From Arthrobacter wenxiniae (GTDB taxonomy: Bacteria; Actinomycetota; Actinomycetes; Actinomycetales; Micrococcaceae): DNA of 64,000 bases. Positions 17,808 through 28,369 of the stretch are shown one piece after another. How positions within the stretch are numbered: the first letter of the stretch is position 1; each line of letters begins with the position of its first letter. The position numbers and the translations under genes were made by a program. The stretch lies in the NCBI RefSeq assembly GCF_013376105.1, contig NZ_JAAMFM010000012.1, forward strand, positions 42,117 through 106,116, in the 5' to 3' direction. The notes under the pieces are model-generated. The model had not been told where the DNA came from. It did not search any database and saw nothing but the letters and a program-made list of their open reading frames with translations.

Positions 17808-19079
17808 ATGATTAGTTTTCCACGTCGTGCCATGAGCACCCTGGCAGCCGCCGTTGCCGCCGGGTTCATCGTGGTGTCCGGCGTTTCGGCAAGCCCCGTG
17901 TCCGCCGACGACGGCCCGCCCAGCGGCTACCCCACCTGGTCCGACGTGCAACAGGCCAAGGGCAACGTTGCGGCCACCAAGGCGGAAGTCGCCAAAATCA
18001 ACGGCCTGCTGGACAGCTTGTCCGCCGAATCCGACGCGCTCGGCACCGCGGCCGTCCAGGCCGGGGCCAGCTACGCCGCGACCCAGGCACAGCTTGATCT
18101 GGTCAACGGCCAGGTCAGTGTGCTGCAGGCGCAAACCAACAGGGCCGAAAAGCAGGCCCTGGGGTACCAAAAGGACGTTGCGGCGGCCGCGGTCCAAAGC
18201 TACAAGTCCGGCGGCGCGAATCTGGGCATCTTCAACACCCTGGCCACGCTCGGTAACGCCAATGCGCTGCAAGGCCTGGACATGCTCGCCCAAGTGGGCG
18301 GGCAGTCGGCGGGCCGGGCCGTGCGTGCCAAGGACGCGGAAGCCGTGGCATCGTCGCTCGCCAAGTCGCGTCAGGCAGCGGAGGCCGAGCAGGCCAAGCT
18401 CACGGCGGCCTCCAAGTCGGCACTGGCGGCTGCCATTGCCGCGCAGCAGGCGGTGGCCAGGCAACTCGCGGCCCGGAAGAAGGACAGCGCCACCCTGACC
18501 GCGCAACTGGCCGCGCTGAACAACACCACGGCCGCCGTCGAACATAAGTACCGGCAGGGCCAGGAGGCACTCGCCGCCTATGAGGCCGCCCAGGCGGCCA
18601 AGCGGAAGGCCGCCGCGGAGGAAGCTGCGCGTCAGGCGGCCGCAGCCGCGGCAGCAGCGGCAGCCGCGGCAGCGCAGCAGGGAGTCCAGCAGCCGGCGGC
18701 AGCCCCCTCCTCGGGCGGCGGATTCATCCCGGTTGCGGTGCTCCTGCCCAACATTCCCGGCGAGGCCGTGAACGACCCCTCCGGCGCGCAGGCCTACGCC
18801 GCGTCCCGGCTCGGCGCCCACGGATGGCCGCAAAGCCAGTTCCAGTGCCTGCTGCAGCTGTGGAACCAGGAGTCCGGCTGGCTGACCAACGCCACCAACC
18901 CGAGCAGCGGGGCCTACGGCATCGCCCAGGCGCTGCCTCCGGGAAAGTATGCGGACACCGGCTCGGACTGGCTCACCAACTACCGCACGCAGATCGACTG
19001 GGGCCTGGGCTACATCGGCAACCGCTACGGTTCACCCTGCGGCGCCTGGTCGCACGAAGTCTCCAACAACTGGTACTGA
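17808..19079 (+). CDS. Secreted coiled-coil lytic transglycosylase
   Basis: A 423-residue exported protein. A signal peptide (MISFPRRAMS, hydrophobic core, likely cut after VSA at residue 33) leads to a long Ala-rich coiled coil (about residues 40-280), then a poly-Ala/Gln/Pro linker and a C-terminal goose-lysozyme/SLT-like domain of about 95 residues. The probable catalytic glutamate is in LWNQESGWL, followed by SGAYGIAQALPPGK. The coiled coil resembles those of NlpC/P60 hydrolases. The expected role is peptidoglycan remodelling. Confidence 0.85.
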   Translation: MISFPRRAMSTLAAAVAAGFIVVSGVSASPVSADDGPPSGYPTWSDVQQAKGNVAATKAEVAKINGLLDSLSAESDALGTAAVQAGASYAATQAQLDLVNGQVSVLQAQTNRAEKQALGYQKDVAAAAVQSYKSGGANLGIFNTLATLGNANALQGLDMLAQVGGQSAGRAVRAKDAEAVASSLAKSRQAAEAEQAKLTAASKSALAAAIAAQQAVARQLAARKKDSATLTAQLAALNNTTAAVEHKYRQGQEALAAYEAAQAAKRKAAAEEAARQAAAAAAAAAAAAAQQGVQQPAAAPSSGGGFIPVAVLLPNIPGEAVNDPSGAQAYAASRLGAHGWPQSQFQCLLQLWNQESGWLTNATNPSSGAYGIAQALPPGKYADTGSDWLTNYRTQIDWGLGYIGNRYGSPCGAWSHEVSNNWY

Positions 19080-19130
19080 CCCCCAAAGTCCGGGCGCGCC
19101 GCACTGTTGCCTGCGCGGCCCGGTGGGACC

Positions 19131-19157
19131 GTTGCGCAGAACGCCGTCCTGCGCAAC
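19131..19157. terminator. Hairpin after the transglycosylase gene
   Basis: GTTGCGCAG (19131-19139) pairs perfectly with CTGCGCAAC (19149-19157) over a nine-base loop, 50 bases after the stop. No T-run follows. Confidence 0.5.
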
Positions 19158-19233
19158 GCGCGCAACGGCCGCCGCGCGGAACAGCCCGGACGGAGCCGGC
19201 GGGGCCCATTTACCGAGTACCCGTCCCAGGACT

Positions 19234-19239
19234 TAAGCT
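19234..19239 (+). promoter_or_regulatory. miaB -10 hexamer, leaderless spacing
   Basis: TAAGCT ends six bases before the GTG start of miaB; no ribosome site is present. Confidence 0.45.
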
Positions 19240-19245
19240 TGATGG

Positions 19246-20823
19246 GTGAGCCTGACCCTAGACGGCGTTGATTCTTCCGCCACCAGCACCTCCAGCCGGC
19301 CGCGCACCTACCAGGTGCGCACCTACGGCTGCCAAATGAACGTCCACGACTCCGAGCGCATGGCGGGCCTGCTGGAGGCCGCAGGCATGGTCGCCGTCGA
19401 AGAGGCCGGCCCCGCGCCCGTGCGGGATGCGAACGGCGAACCCGTGCCCGACGTCGTCGTCTTCAACACCTGCGCCGTCCGCGAGAACGCCGACAACAAG
19501 CTGTACGGCAACCTCGGCATGCTGGCCCACATCAAGGAAACGAACCCGGGAATGCAGATCGCCGTGGGCGGCTGCCTGGCGCAGAAGGACCGCGACACCA
19601 TCCAAAAGCGCGCCCCCTGGGTCGACGTGGTCTTTGGCACGCACAACGTCGGCGCCCTCCCGGTGCTGCTGGAGCGCGCCCGCCACAATGCCGACGCCCA
19701 GATGGAAATCCTGGAGTCCCTGGACAGGTTCCCGTCCACGTTGCCCACCAGGCGCGACGCCGTGTACTCCGGCTGGGTCAGCATTTCCGTGGGCTGCAAC
19801 AATACCTGCACCTTTTGCATCGTGCCGTCACTGCGGGGCAAGGAACGCGACCGCCGCCCCGGCGAGATCCTCGCCGAGATCCAGGCCCTCGCCGACGACG
19901 GCGCCATCGAGGTCACGCTGCTGGGCCAGAATGTGAACTCCTACGGCGTCGAATTCGGCGACCGCCTCGCCTTCGGCAAGCTGCTGCGTGCCTGCGGGCA
20001 CATCGCGGGCCTGGAACGCGTCCGCTTCACCAGTCCCCACCCGGCCGCCTTCACCGACGACGTCATCGCCGCCATGGCCGAAACCCCCAACGTCATGCCG
20101 CAGCTGCACATGCCGCTGCAGTCCGGCTCCGACAAGGTCCTCAAGGACATGCGCCGTTCCTACCGCTCGGCGAAGTACCTGGGCATCCTGGACAAGGTGC
20201 GCGGGGCGATGCCGCACGCCGCGATCTCCACCGACATCATCGTCGGTTTCCCGGGCGAGACGGAGGAGGATTTCCAGGCCACGCTCGACGTCGTCGAGAA
20301 GTCCCGCTTTGCCACCGCCTTCACGTTCCAGTACTCCAAGCGACCCGGCACGCCCGCCGCCGAGCTGCCCGGCCAGCTCCCCAAGGAAGTGGTCCAGGAA
20401 CGCTTCCTGCGCCTGACCGCCCTGCAGGACAGGATCGCGGCAGAGGAAAACGCAAAGCAGGTGGGCCGCACGGTGGAGGTCATGGTCACCGCCCGGTCCG
20501 GGCGCAAGGCCGCCGAAACGCACCGGCTCTCCGGCCGCGCCCAGGACCAGCGGCTGGTGCACTTCAGCGTCCCAGAAGGCGGCCAGGCACCGCGACCCGG
20601 CGACCTCGTCACCGTCACCGTCACGGAGGCGGCCGCCTTCCACCTCGTGGCGGATCCCGCCACCGCGGCGGACTACCAGCTGCGCCGCTCACGCGCGGGC
20701 GATGCCTGGGACCGTTCACAGGCCGAATCCTGCGGCGTCCCGGCCACCGTTGCCGGCAACGCGTCCGGCGGCAAGGCGGCGGTGAGCCTCGGCATGCCGT
20801 CGCTGCCCGTCCGCACCGCGTGA
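19246..20823 (+). CDS. miaB: tRNA-2-methylthio-N6-dimethylallyladenosine synthase MiaB
   Basis: Radical SAM methylthiotransferase modifying A37 of tRNAs that read codons starting with U. The N-terminal domain carries cysteines in [21 protein letters not shown] and VGGCLAQKD. The radical SAM cluster is [12 protein letters not shown] near residue 185, and a TRAM domain follows (about residues 400-480). The 525 residues include a C-terminal extension beyond TRAM. The stop overlaps the miaA start (GTGA), coupling the two enzymes that act in succession on the same base. Confidence 0.97.
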   Translation: MSLTLDGVDSSATSTSSRPRTYQVRTYGCQMNVHDSERMAGLLEAAGMVAVEEAGPAPVRDANGEPVPDVVVFNTCAVRENADNKLYGNLGMLAHIKETNPGMQIAVGGCLAQKDRDTIQKRAPWVDVVFGTHNVGALPVLLERARHNADAQMEILESLDRFPSTLPTRRDAVYSGWVSISVGCNNTCTFCIVPSLRGKERDRRPGEILAEIQALADDGAIEVTLLGQNVNSYGVEFGDRLAFGKLLRACGHIAGLERVRFTSPHPAAFTDDVIAAMAETPNVMPQLHMPLQSGSDKVLKDMRRSYRSAKYLGILDKVRGAMPHAAISTDIIVGFPGETEEDFQATLDVVEKSRFATAFTFQYSKRPGTPAAELPGQLPKEVVQERFLRLTALQDRIAAEENAKQVGRTVEVMVTARSGRKAAETHRLSGRAQDQRLVHFSVPEGGQAPRPGDLVTVTVTEAAAFHLVADPATAADYQLRRSRAGDAWDRSQAESCGVPATVAGNASGGKAAVSLGMPSLPVRTA

Positions 20824-21779
20824 GCGCAGCGGATTCCGGCCCGGCCACGGCGCGCGAGGGCCGGGCCCTGCCCGTTGTGGCCGTCGTGGGCCCCACGGGG
20901 TCGGGCAAGTCGGAACTGGCCCTGCAGCTCGCGGAGCGCCTCAACGGCGAGGCCGTCAACGCCGATTCCATGCAGTTCTACCGGGGCATGGACATTGGCA
21001 CCGCCAAGGTGCCCCCGTCGGAGCGCCGGGGCATCCCGCACCACCTCCTGGACTTCCTGACCGTCCGCCAGGACACCACGGTCGCGGAATTCCAGTCCCT
21101 GGCCCGGGCAGCGATTGCCGACATCCAGTCGCGGGGGAAGCTGCCCATCCTGGTGGGCGGCTCCGGCCTGTACGTGCGCGCGGCCGTGGACGTGCTTGAC
21201 TTTCCCGGCACCGACGCGGACGTGCGAGCCCGGCTGGAAGACGAGCTCGACGCCGGCGGGCTGGCCCCGCTGGCCGCCCGCCTGGCGCTGGTGGACCCTG
21301 TCTCCGCCGCCCGCATCGGCGACGGCAGGCGGATCGTCCGCGCCCTGGAGGTCCAGGAGCTGACCGGGCGCCCGTTCAGCTCCTTCATGCCGGCCCGGGA
21401 GTATGTGCAGCCCACGGTGCAGATCGGTCTGAACGGGGACCGTGCCGAACTCCACCGGCGGCTGGCCTCCCGTGTCCGCGGCATGGTGGACGCCGGGCTG
21501 CAGGCCGAGGTCGAGGCCCTCATCCCGCAGGGGCTGCGGGAGGGCCGGACGGCGCGGAAGGCACTCGGCTACCGGCAGTTCCTGCGTGTCATCGACGGCG
21601 TGTCCACCGTGGCGGAAGCCGCGGACGACACCATCACCGCCACCCGGCAGTTTGCCCGCCGCCAGCTGACCTGGTTCCGGGCGGACCCCCGCGTGCAGTG
21701 GCTCGACTGGGACCGGCCCGATCTCGGCGGGGCCGCCGCGCGGCTGGTGAATGGCGCGCCGGGCGCGACGCCCGCCTGA
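20820..21779 (+). CDS. miaA: tRNA dimethylallyltransferase MiaA
   Basis: Adds the dimethylallyl group to A37 of tRNA, the substrate of MiaB. The 319 residues contain the P-loop GPTGSGKSE, the [16 protein letters not shown] motif, and GGSGLYVRA. The GTG at 20820 overlaps the miaB stop. Length and motifs are typical. Confidence 0.97.
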   Translation: MSAADSGPATAREGRALPVVAVVGPTGSGKSELALQLAERLNGEAVNADSMQFYRGMDIGTAKVPPSERRGIPHHLLDFLTVRQDTTVAEFQSLARAAIADIQSRGKLPILVGGSGLYVRAAVDVLDFPGTDADVRARLEDELDAGGLAPLAARLALVDPVSAARIGDGRRIVRALEVQELTGRPFSSFMPAREYVQPTVQIGLNGDRAELHRRLASRVRGMVDAGLQAEVEALIPQGLREGRTARKALGYRQFLRVIDGVSTVAEAADDTITATRQFARRQLTWFRADPRVQWLDWDRPDLGGAAARLVNGAPGATPA

Positions 21780-21831
21780 GCCGGGATCCTGCGTCGCACG
21801 CCCCCGCCCGATTTTGTGAAAGGCTTGACCC

Positions 21832-22758
21832 ATGACTGACGCACCAGCCCCCTTGTCCGGTCTTCGCTTTGCGAAGGGACACGGCACCGGCAACGACTTT
21901 GTGCTGGTGGCCGATCCCGACGGCGAACGCGAGATCTCCCCGAAGCAGGTGGCCCTGCTGTGCGACCGCCACCGCGGAATCGGCGGCGACGGCCTCATCC
22001 GCGCCGTCCGCTCCCGGCAGCTGCCCGAAGGCGCCGCGCTGCTGGCGGAGCACCCCGCAGCGGAATGGTTCATGGACTACCGCAACGGCGATGGTTCGCT
22101 GTCGGAAATGTGCGGCAATGGTGTGCGCGTGTTTGTGCACTTCCTCATTGACCAGGGCCTGGCGGCGCTGGCCGAAGGGGAGGCCCTGACCATCGGCACC
22201 CGCGGCGGCGTCAAGGTGGTGGCCCGCACGGCGGACGGCTACCGCGTGGACATGGGCCCGTGGGAGTTCATCTTCCCGGAACAGGCGCAGGAGCGGGGCA
22301 TGGATTCCCTCGTGGAGGCTGCGGGGCTCGACGTGGCCCGTCCTGCCCTGTCCGTGAGCATGGGCAACCCGCACACCGTGGTGGCGCTGGCCGACCGTGC
22401 AGAGCTCGACGGGACGCGCCTGACTGAGGCGCCCTCCGTGACGCCCGTTCCGCCGCACGGCACCAACGTGGAGTTTGCCGTGCCGGCCGAGCCGCTCGTG
22501 ACCGACGACGTCGGCAACATCACCATGCGCGTCCACGAACGTGGCGTGGGGGAGACCCTGTCCTGTGGGACGGGTGCGTGCGCAGCGGCCGCCGCCACCC
22601 GCTTCTGGGCCGGCGCCGACGCCCCGGACACCTGGGCCGTCGCGGTGCCCGGCGGCACGGTGGGCGTGCGCTTCTTCCCCGGCCCGGACGGCCGCGAGCA
22701 CGTGGAACTCAGCGGGCCGGCCGTGATCGTGGCCGACGGGGTGCTCGCCCTGCCCTGA
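21832..22758 (+). CDS. dapF: Diaminopimelate epimerase DapF
   Basis: Interconverts LL- and meso-diaminopimelate for peptidoglycan and lysine. The two catalytic cysteines lie in [11 protein letters not shown] and [10 protein letters not shown]. The 308 residues are full length. GTGAAAGG upstream serves as a ribosome site. It is convergent with the methyltransferase gene, 49 bases away; that gap contains only a short direct repeat (GACTGCGTGCC twice). Confidence 0.97.
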   Translation: MTDAPAPLSGLRFAKGHGTGNDFVLVADPDGEREISPKQVALLCDRHRGIGGDGLIRAVRSRQLPEGAALLAEHPAAEWFMDYRNGDGSLSEMCGNGVRVFVHFLIDQGLAALAEGEALTIGTRGGVKVVARTADGYRVDMGPWEFIFPEQAQERGMDSLVEAAGLDVARPALSVSMGNPHTVVALADRAELDGTRLTEAPSVTPVPPHGTNVEFAVPAEPLVTDDVGNITMRVHERGVGETLSCGTGACAAAAATRFWAGADAPDTWAVAVPGGTVGVRFFPGPDGREHVELSGPAVIVADGVLALP

Positions 22759-22807
22759 CTGCGTGCCGACCGGACGCCCCGACTGCGTGCCCAGCCGACG
22801 GACTGCC

Positions 22808-23461
22808 CTAGGTGCCCTCCTGCGTGCCGTCCGGGCGGAACACCTTCAAGATCCGGAATGCCTTGTGCGTTGAATCCCGGGAAACCTTGAAGCCGGCCTC
22901 CGGGAACTGCTGGGCCAGCTCCGCGGCAAGCCAGCGCTGCAGGGAATCCGCGCCCAGGTTCTTTTGCACCACCAGGTAGGCGGCCCCGCCGTTGGCCAGG
23001 CGCGGCAGCCACAGGAGCAGGAGGGAGTGCAGCTCGGCCTTGCCCACGCGGATGGGCGGGTTTGACCAGATGGTGTTGAAACGCAGCTCCGGGTCGACGC
23101 CGTCGGGCGTGGACGCGCGGACGTTGTCCAGGCCCAGGGCCCGCGCGTTGTCGTTGGTGAGGTCGATGGAGCGTTCGTTGACATCAACCGCGTGCACGGT
23201 CGCGGCGGGGGAGCGAAGCGCCAGGGTCAGCGCCACGGGACCCCAGCCGCAGCCAATGTCCAGCAGGTGACCCCCGGCGGCAGGCGGCGGCGCCTCGTTG
23301 AGCAGGACCGCCGTGCCCTTGTCCACGCCGTCCGGGCTGAAAATGCCGCCAGCCGTTTGCAACTTGCGTTCGGCACCGGCCAGGAAAACCGTCAGGGGAC
23401 GCCGCTTCAGCGGTGTTGACGGCTGTGAGGTGAAATAATGATCTGCGCCCTGAGTACCCAT
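22808..23461 (-). CDS. Class I SAM-dependent methyltransferase (RsmC/RlmG-like)
   Basis: A 217-residue methyltransferase with motif I LLDIGCGWGPVALTL and the NPPIRVGK catalytic loop typical of guanine-N2 rRNA methyltransferases. It matches the C-terminal catalytic half of RsmC/RlmG, a form common in actinobacteria. The rRNA target is inference. TAATCT lies nine bases upstream of the ATG, a possible leaderless promoter; hflX is divergent. Confidence 0.85.
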   Translation of the reverse strand: MGTQGADHYFTSQPSTPLKRRPLTVFLAGAERKLQTAGGIFSPDGVDKGTAVLLNEAPPPAAGGHLLDIGCGWGPVALTLALRSPAATVHAVDVNERSIDLTNDNARALGLDNVRASTPDGVDPELRFNTIWSNPPIRVGKAELHSLLLLWLPRLANGGAAYLVVQKNLGADSLQRWLAAELAQQFPEAGFKVSRDSTHKAFRILKVFRPDGTQEGT

Positions 23462-23628
23462 AGTCCTGCCAGATTAGTGGCAATTGCGCGCCAGCGGAAT
23501 TTGGGCGGCATGGCCGGCGGGCGACGCGTCGTGGCGGCCCGGGTGCGGGATATCCACAGGACGCCGCTGCAAAGGTGTGCCCGTCGGTGCCCGGGACTAC
23601 GATTGGTATAACCGCCACTAAGGAGAAC

Positions 23629-25281
23629 ATGTCCAACCCATCTGCACCCCACGGTCCCGCAGACCACCATGATCCCCGCGGCACGCGCGCGTCCGGGTCC
23701 GCCGGGGATGCCAGCTCTGACCTATCCGTCGCCGAGATTGAAGCCGTGATCGACCGCATCCTGGCCAAGGATGCTGCCGCGAGCCGGGCCGTTCGCGAGG
23801 ATGCAAGGCTTGACGCCGTGGACCCCCAGTCCGCGGCCGGCGCGTCCCGTCCCATCGTCGGGCGGGCCCAGGCGCTCTCGCAGCTGAACTTCCAGCACAG
23901 CAGCTTTGACGGCGACCAGTCGGAACTCGCCGAACGCAACGCCCTGCGGCGCACGGCCGGCCTCTCCACCGAGCTCGAAGACGTCACCGAGGTTGAATAC
24001 CGCCAGCTGCGCCTGGAGCGGGTGGTCCTGGCCGGGCTGTGGAGCGAGGGCACCATGGCCGATGCCGAGAACTCGCTGCGGGAACTGGCCGCCCTGGCCG
24101 AAACCGCAGGCTCGGAAGTCCTCGACGGCCTGGTGCAGCGCCGCGCCAAGCCGGACCCCGCCACCTACCTGGGCCAGGGGAAGGCGCAGGAACTCAAGGA
24201 CATCGTCCAGGCCACCGGGGCTGACACCGTGATTGTCGACGGCGACCTCGCCCCCTCCCAGCGGCGCACACTTGAGGAAGTTGTCAAGGTCAAGGTCATC
24301 GACCGGACTGCCCTGATCCTGGACATCTTCGCCCAACACGCACAGTCGCGCGAGGGCCGCGCCCAGGTGGAACTGGCCCAGATGGAATACCTGCTGCCGC
24401 GCCTGCGCGGCTGGGGCGAATCCATGTCCCGCCAGGCAGGCGGCCGCGTGGGCACGGCCGGCGGCGGCATCGGCTCGCGTGGACCCGGTGAAACCAAGAT
24501 GGAACTGGACCGCCGCAAGATCCGCACCCGGATGGCCAAGCTGCGCCGCGAAATCGCGGCCATGAAGCCCGCACGGGAGACCAAGCGGGCCAACCGAAAG
24601 CGCAATGCCGTCCCCTCCGTGGCCATCGCCGGCTACACGAACGCCGGCAAGTCCTCTCTCCTGAACCGGCTCACCGACGCCGGCGTCCTGGTCGAGAACG
24701 CCCTGTTCGCCACATTGGACCCCACCGTTCGCAAGACGGAAACCGCCGACGGCCTGGGCTTCACCCTCGTGGACACTGTGGGCTTTGTCCGCTCCCTGCC
24801 CACCCAGCTCGTGGAAGCGTTCCGGTCCACCCTGGAGGAGGTGGCCGATTCCGACCTCATCCTGCACATTGTTGACGCCTCCCACCCGGACCCGGAGGGC
24901 CAGATTGCGGCCGTCCGGACCGTTTTTGCCGAGGTGTCGGCCCTGAAGATCCCCGAAATCATCGTGCTGAACAAGGCCGACATCGCCGACCCGTTCGTCG
25001 TGGAGCGGCTGCGGCAGCGCGAACCCCGCACGGTGGTGGTCTCCGCACGCACCGGCCAGGGGATCGACGAGCTCCTGGCAGCCATCAGCGACGCCATCCC
25101 GCGCCCCAGCGTCGCCCTGACGCTGCTCATTCCCTACGACCGCGGCGACGTGCTGAACCGCCTCCACCGCAGCGACGCCGAGATCGTCAGCGTGGAGCAC
25201 GGGGAACACGGCACCATCGCCAAGGTCAAGGTCCGGGAAGACCTGGCCAGCGAGGTGGACCCGTTTGTCCAGCATGGGTGA
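23629..25281 (+). CDS. hflX: Ribosome-associated GTPase HflX
   Basis: GTPase that binds 50S subunits and splits stalled or hibernating ribosomes under stress. The 550 residues include an N-terminal HflX domain with an approximately 100-residue acidic lead, the glycine-rich segment GGGIGSRGPGETK, the G domain (GYTNAGKSSLLN, DTVGFVRSLP, NKAD), and a C-terminal domain. AAGGAG sits directly upstream of the ATG at 23629, and TATAAC near 23607 is a possible -10. The stop overlaps the next start by eight bases. Confidence 0.95.
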   Translation: MSNPSAPHGPADHHDPRGTRASGSAGDASSDLSVAEIEAVIDRILAKDAAASRAVREDARLDAVDPQSAAGASRPIVGRAQALSQLNFQHSSFDGDQSELAERNALRRTAGLSTELEDVTEVEYRQLRLERVVLAGLWSEGTMADAENSLRELAALAETAGSEVLDGLVQRRAKPDPATYLGQGKAQELKDIVQATGADTVIVDGDLAPSQRRTLEEVVKVKVIDRTALILDIFAQHAQSREGRAQVELAQMEYLLPRLRGWGESMSRQAGGRVGTAGGGIGSRGPGETKMELDRRKIRTRMAKLRREIAAMKPARETKRANRKRNAVPSVAIAGYTNAGKSSLLNRLTDAGVLVENALFATLDPTVRKTETADGLGFTLVDTVGFVRSLPTQLVEAFRSTLEEVADSDLILHIVDASHPDPEGQIAAVRTVFAEVSALKIPEIIVLNKADIADPFVVERLRQREPRTVVVSARTGQGIDELLAAISDAIPRPSVALTLLIPYDRGDVLNRLHRSDAEIVSVEHGEHGTIAKVKVREDLASEVDPFVQHG

Positions 25282-27343
25282 GGCTGCAACCGCCACGGAC
25301 CTGGACAGCGCTGCGAAGAGCCCCGGAGCCATGGCGGCCGAAGCCCTGGAGCTTCTGGACAGCGCCGTGGAGGCCATGGGCGGCCAGCGCCGCGACGGCC
25401 AGCACGAGATGGTCCGGCGCGTGGTCGAAGCCATCGAAAGCGGCGACCACCTGCTGGTTCAGGCGGGCACCGGCACCGGCAAGTCCCTCGCCTACCTGAT
25501 CCCGCTGATCGTGCATTCACTGACCAGCGACAAACCTTCCGTGGTGGCCACGGCAACGCTGGCCCTGCAGGCGCAGATTGTGGGCCGGGACGTGCCCCGG
25601 CTGCTGGCCGCGCTGGCGCCGCTGCTGCCGCGCCCGATTGACGTGGCCCTGGTCAAGGGTCGCAGCAACTATGTGTGCAAGCACAAGCTGGGCGGCGGGT
25701 TCCCGTCCGAGGACTCCTCCGAGGGCGCCCTCTTCAGCCTGGGCGAGGACTCCAGCGTGGTGCACCTGCCGGGCGCCAAGTCCGGACCCTCCTCACCCCT
25801 GGGGCGCGAAGTGGCGCGGCTGCGCGAATGGGCCGGGGACACCGAAACCGGCGACCGCGACGAACTCATGCCCGGCGTCACAGACAAGGCCTGGCGCCAG
25901 GTTTCGGTGACGTCCATGGAGTGCCTGGGCGCGCAAAAGTGCCCGCTCGCCGAAGTGTGCTTCTCCGAACTGGCCCGCGCCAGGGGCGGCCAGGCGGACA
26001 TTGTGGTCACCAACCACGCCATGCTCGCCATCAGCGCCTTTGAAGGCATTGCCGTGCTGCCCGACTACGACGTGGTGGTGGTGGATGAAGCCCACGAACT
26101 GCAAGACCGCGTCACCGGGGCCGTCACCGGCCAGCTGTCAGTGCAGATGGTCCAGGCGGCCGCCTCCAGCACGCGCAAACACACCGGCGTCTCCGTCGAG
26201 GCGCTCCACGCCGCCGCCACGGTCTTGGACATGGCCTTTTCGGGCACGCCCACCGGGCTGCTGCCCAACGGGCTCAACGAAGAACACACCGCCGCCATCG
26301 AACAATTGCGCGACGCTGCGCGCGTGGCGCTCTCCGACTCCAAGCCGGATGGCAACGCCGCGGCAGACGGGGGCCGGTCCATCGCCAGGTCGCGGCTGAC
26401 CCTGATTTTTGACCTGTGCGAACGGCTGCTCACCGCCCGGGACGGGCGGGAAGTTGTGTGGGCGTCGAGGACCGGCACCTTCGCCCCGGGCAAGGGCTAC
26501 CAAAAGGCCGACGAGAGCGAGCCCCCCGTCATCAACGTGGCCCCGCTCAGCGTGGCAGGCAAACTCCGGGAGGGCCTGTTTGCCGACCACACCGTGGTGC
26601 TCACCTCGGCCACCCTGGCCATCGGGGACTCCTTCCAGGCCACCGCCGGCGGGCTGGGCCTGCTGGGCGCAAACGCACCCGCCTGGACGGGCGCCGATGT
26701 AGGCTCCCCGTTTGACTACCCCAAGCAGGGCATGCTGTACGTGGCGGCGCACCTGGCCAAGCCCGGCTTCGGGAATTCCCCCGAACAGCTCTCCGAGCTC
26801 GAGGCGCTCATCACCGCCGCCGGCGGGGGCACGCTCGCACTGTTCTCCTCGCGGCGGGCCGCGGAGGATGCCGCGGAAAAGCTGCGCAAGAAGCTCAAGG
26901 TCAAAATCCTGTGCCAGGGCGACTCATCCATGGCAGGGCTCATCAAGGAATTTTCAGACGAGCCGGACACCTGCCTTTTCGGCACCATGTCGCTCTGGCA
27001 GGGCGTGGACGTCCAAGGCGCCTCTTGCCGGCTGGTGGTCATCGACCGGATCCCGTTCCCCCGCCCCGACGACCCCCTCGTTACGGCGCGTGCCCGTGCC
27101 GTTGCACAAAGCGGCGGCGACGGCTTCATCGCCATCTCCGCGACGCATGCCGCGATCCGGCTGGCCCAGGGTGTGGGCCGGCTGATCCGTTCCAGCAGCG
27201 ACCGCGGGGTGGTTGCCGTCCTCGACTCGCGCCTGGCCAACGCCGGCTACGGCGGCTTCCTCCGCGCGGCCCTGCCGCCGTTCTGGTCGACCAGGGACCG
27301 GTCCGTCGCCCTCGCGGCGCTCCAAAGGCTGTCCGGGAAGTAG
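25274..27343 (+). CDS. DinG-family ATP-dependent DNA helicase
   Basis: A 689-residue superfamily 2 helicase of the XPD/DinG type. Motif I is QAGTGTGKSLAY, the DEAH box is VVVDEAHEL, and motif VI is RLAQGVGRLIRSS. Four cysteines between motifs I and II (in NYVCKHK, SMECLGAQKC and AEVCFSE) match the iron-sulfur cluster of the family. The likely role is unwinding of R-loops or damaged forks. It overlaps hflX by eight bases; no SOS box lies directly upstream. Confidence 0.92.
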   Translation: MGEAATATDLDSAAKSPGAMAAEALELLDSAVEAMGGQRRDGQHEMVRRVVEAIESGDHLLVQAGTGTGKSLAYLIPLIVHSLTSDKPSVVATATLALQAQIVGRDVPRLLAALAPLLPRPIDVALVKGRSNYVCKHKLGGGFPSEDSSEGALFSLGEDSSVVHLPGAKSGPSSPLGREVARLREWAGDTETGDRDELMPGVTDKAWRQVSVTSMECLGAQKCPLAEVCFSELARARGGQADIVVTNHAMLAISAFEGIAVLPDYDVVVVDEAHELQDRVTGAVTGQLSVQMVQAAASSTRKHTGVSVEALHAAATVLDMAFSGTPTGLLPNGLNEEHTAAIEQLRDAARVALSDSKPDGNAAADGGRSIARSRLTLIFDLCERLLTARDGREVVWASRTGTFAPGKGYQKADESEPPVINVAPLSVAGKLREGLFADHTVVLTSATLAIGDSFQATAGGLGLLGANAPAWTGADVGSPFDYPKQGMLYVAAHLAKPGFGNSPEQLSELEALITAAGGGTLALFSSRRAAEDAAEKLRKKLKVKILCQGDSSMAGLIKEFSDEPDTCLFGTMSLWQGVDVQGASCRLVVIDRIPFPRPDDPLVTARARAVAQSGGDGFIAISATHAAIRLAQGVGRLIRSSSDRGVVAVLDSRLANAGYGGFLRAALPPFWSTRDRSVALAALQRLSGK

Positions 27344-27383
27344 CCGCTCCGCCGCTTCCGGTCGCGCGCGCTGACAGCATGGA

Positions 27384-27413
27384 AGCGCCCCCGGCCTCGC
27401 TGCCGGGGGCGCT
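27384..27413. terminator. Bidirectional terminator between the helicase gene and lexA
   Basis: AGCGCCCCCGGC (27384-27395) pairs perfectly with GCCGGGGGCGCT (27402-27413) over a six-base loop, between two convergent genes. Confidence 0.85.
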
Positions 27414-27434
27414 GCTGGGTCCTGCGGAGCTTGC

Positions 27435-28178
27435 CTACAGGCTGCGGAGGACTGAGACGACCTTGCCCATGACGGTGGCCTCGTCGCCGAGGATGGGTTC
27501 GTAGCGGGTGTTCTGCGGCAGCAGCCACGTGTGGCCGTCGCGCTGGCGGAAGGTCTTGACCGTGGCCTCGTCCTCCAGGAGGGCGGCGACGATGTCCCCG
27601 TTGTTGGCGGTGTTCTGGCGCCGGACCACCACCCAGTCGCCGTCGCAAATGGCGGCGTCGATCATGGAATCCCCGGCGACCTTCAGCATGAACAGTTCGC
27701 CGCTGCCCACGATTTGGCGCGGGAGTGGCATGATGTCGTCGACCATCTGGTCGGCCAGGATGGGCCCGCCCGCGGCGATCCGGCCCACCAGGGGGACAAA
27801 CGCGGTGTCCGAGGCACTGCTCAGCTGGGCAAAGTTCAGCCCGTTCGAGCTGCGGACCTGGTCGGGTTCGTTGACGCCCTCAATTTCCACGACACCGTTG
27901 TCGATGACCAGCGGGATCAACACTTCCATGGCACGCGGGCGCTTGGGGTCGCGGCGCAGATAGCCATGGCGTTCGAGCTGTGTCAGCTGGTGGGTGACGC
28001 TGGAGAGGCTGGCCAGGCCCACGTCGTCGCCAATTTCACGCATGGACGGCGGGTAGCCCTTGTCAGCGATGGAGCGCTGGATGCATTCGAGAATCTTCTT
28101 CTGCCGCACGGTCAGCCCCTTCATGCCGGCCCGGCTCGGAGCCTGCGGGATTCGATGCGGAGGTTCGGGTAGCGCCAT
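27435..28178 (-). CDS. lexA: SOS repressor LexA
   Basis: Repressor of the DNA damage response, inactivated by RecA-stimulated self-cleavage. The 247 residues contain an N-terminal winged helix (residues 20-85), the Ala136-Gly137 cleavage site in GRIAAGGP, and the Ser171/Lys208 catalytic dyad (VAGDSMID and EATVKTF). AAGGA lies directly upstream of the ATG at 28178; the first 18 residues extend beyond the MKGLT start seen in shorter homologues. Its own promoter carries a LexA box, so it is autoregulated. Confidence 0.97.
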   Translation of the reverse strand: MALPEPPHRIPQAPSRAGMKGLTVRQKKILECIQRSIADKGYPPSMREIGDDVGLASLSSVTHQLTQLERHGYLRRDPKRPRAMEVLIPLVIDNGVVEIEGVNEPDQVRSSNGLNFAQLSSASDTAFVPLVGRIAAGGPILADQMVDDIMPLPRQIVGSGELFMLKVAGDSMIDAAICDGDWVVVRRQNTANNGDIVAALLEDEATVKTFRQRDGHTWLLPQNTRYEPILGDEATVMGKVVSVLRSL

Positions 28179-28262
28179 GTTCCTTCGATCCTTTCTGCGG
28201 ATGCAGCCAATAATGTCAGTGCCTGCTGGTGGACTGCTCTTGTTGGCGAATCCTGTACCTCA

Positions 28263-28291
28263 AGATTAAGCCCGGTCCGGCCAAATTTCAA
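28263..28291 (-). promoter_or_regulatory. lexA promoter
   Basis: On the minus strand TTGAAA (28286-28291) and TAATCT (28263-28268) are separated by exactly 17 bases, a good housekeeping promoter 85 bases upstream of lexA. The -35 overlaps the adjacent LexA box. Confidence 0.7.
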
Positions 28292-28302
28292 ACATTTGTT
28301 CG
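28289..28302. promoter_or_regulatory. Putative LexA box of lexA
   Basis: Read on the minus strand, CGAACAAATGTTTG matches CGAAC-N4-GTTCG except for one base. It covers the -35 of the lexA promoter, fitting autorepression. Confidence 0.75.
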
Positions 28303-28355
28303 ATCGAGTCTTGGCAGGAGTCGTCAATAGATGCTAAAACTAATAGAGCAACGTT

Positions 28356-28369
28356 AGAACATACGTTCT
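28356..28369. promoter_or_regulatory. Putative LexA box of the LysM gene
   Basis: AGAACATACGTTCT is a perfect GAAC-N4-GTTC dyad, followed by a further half-site CGAACG. It lies 106 bases upstream of the LysM gene and 178 bases from lexA, in the divergent 296-base control region 28179-28474. Confidence 0.8.

Noticed and set aside
19815..20819. In-frame upstream extension of miaA by about 335 codons
   Set aside because: It overlaps miaB in another frame and has Arg/His/Pro-rich shadow composition. The GTG at 20820 with GTGA coupling is the natural start.
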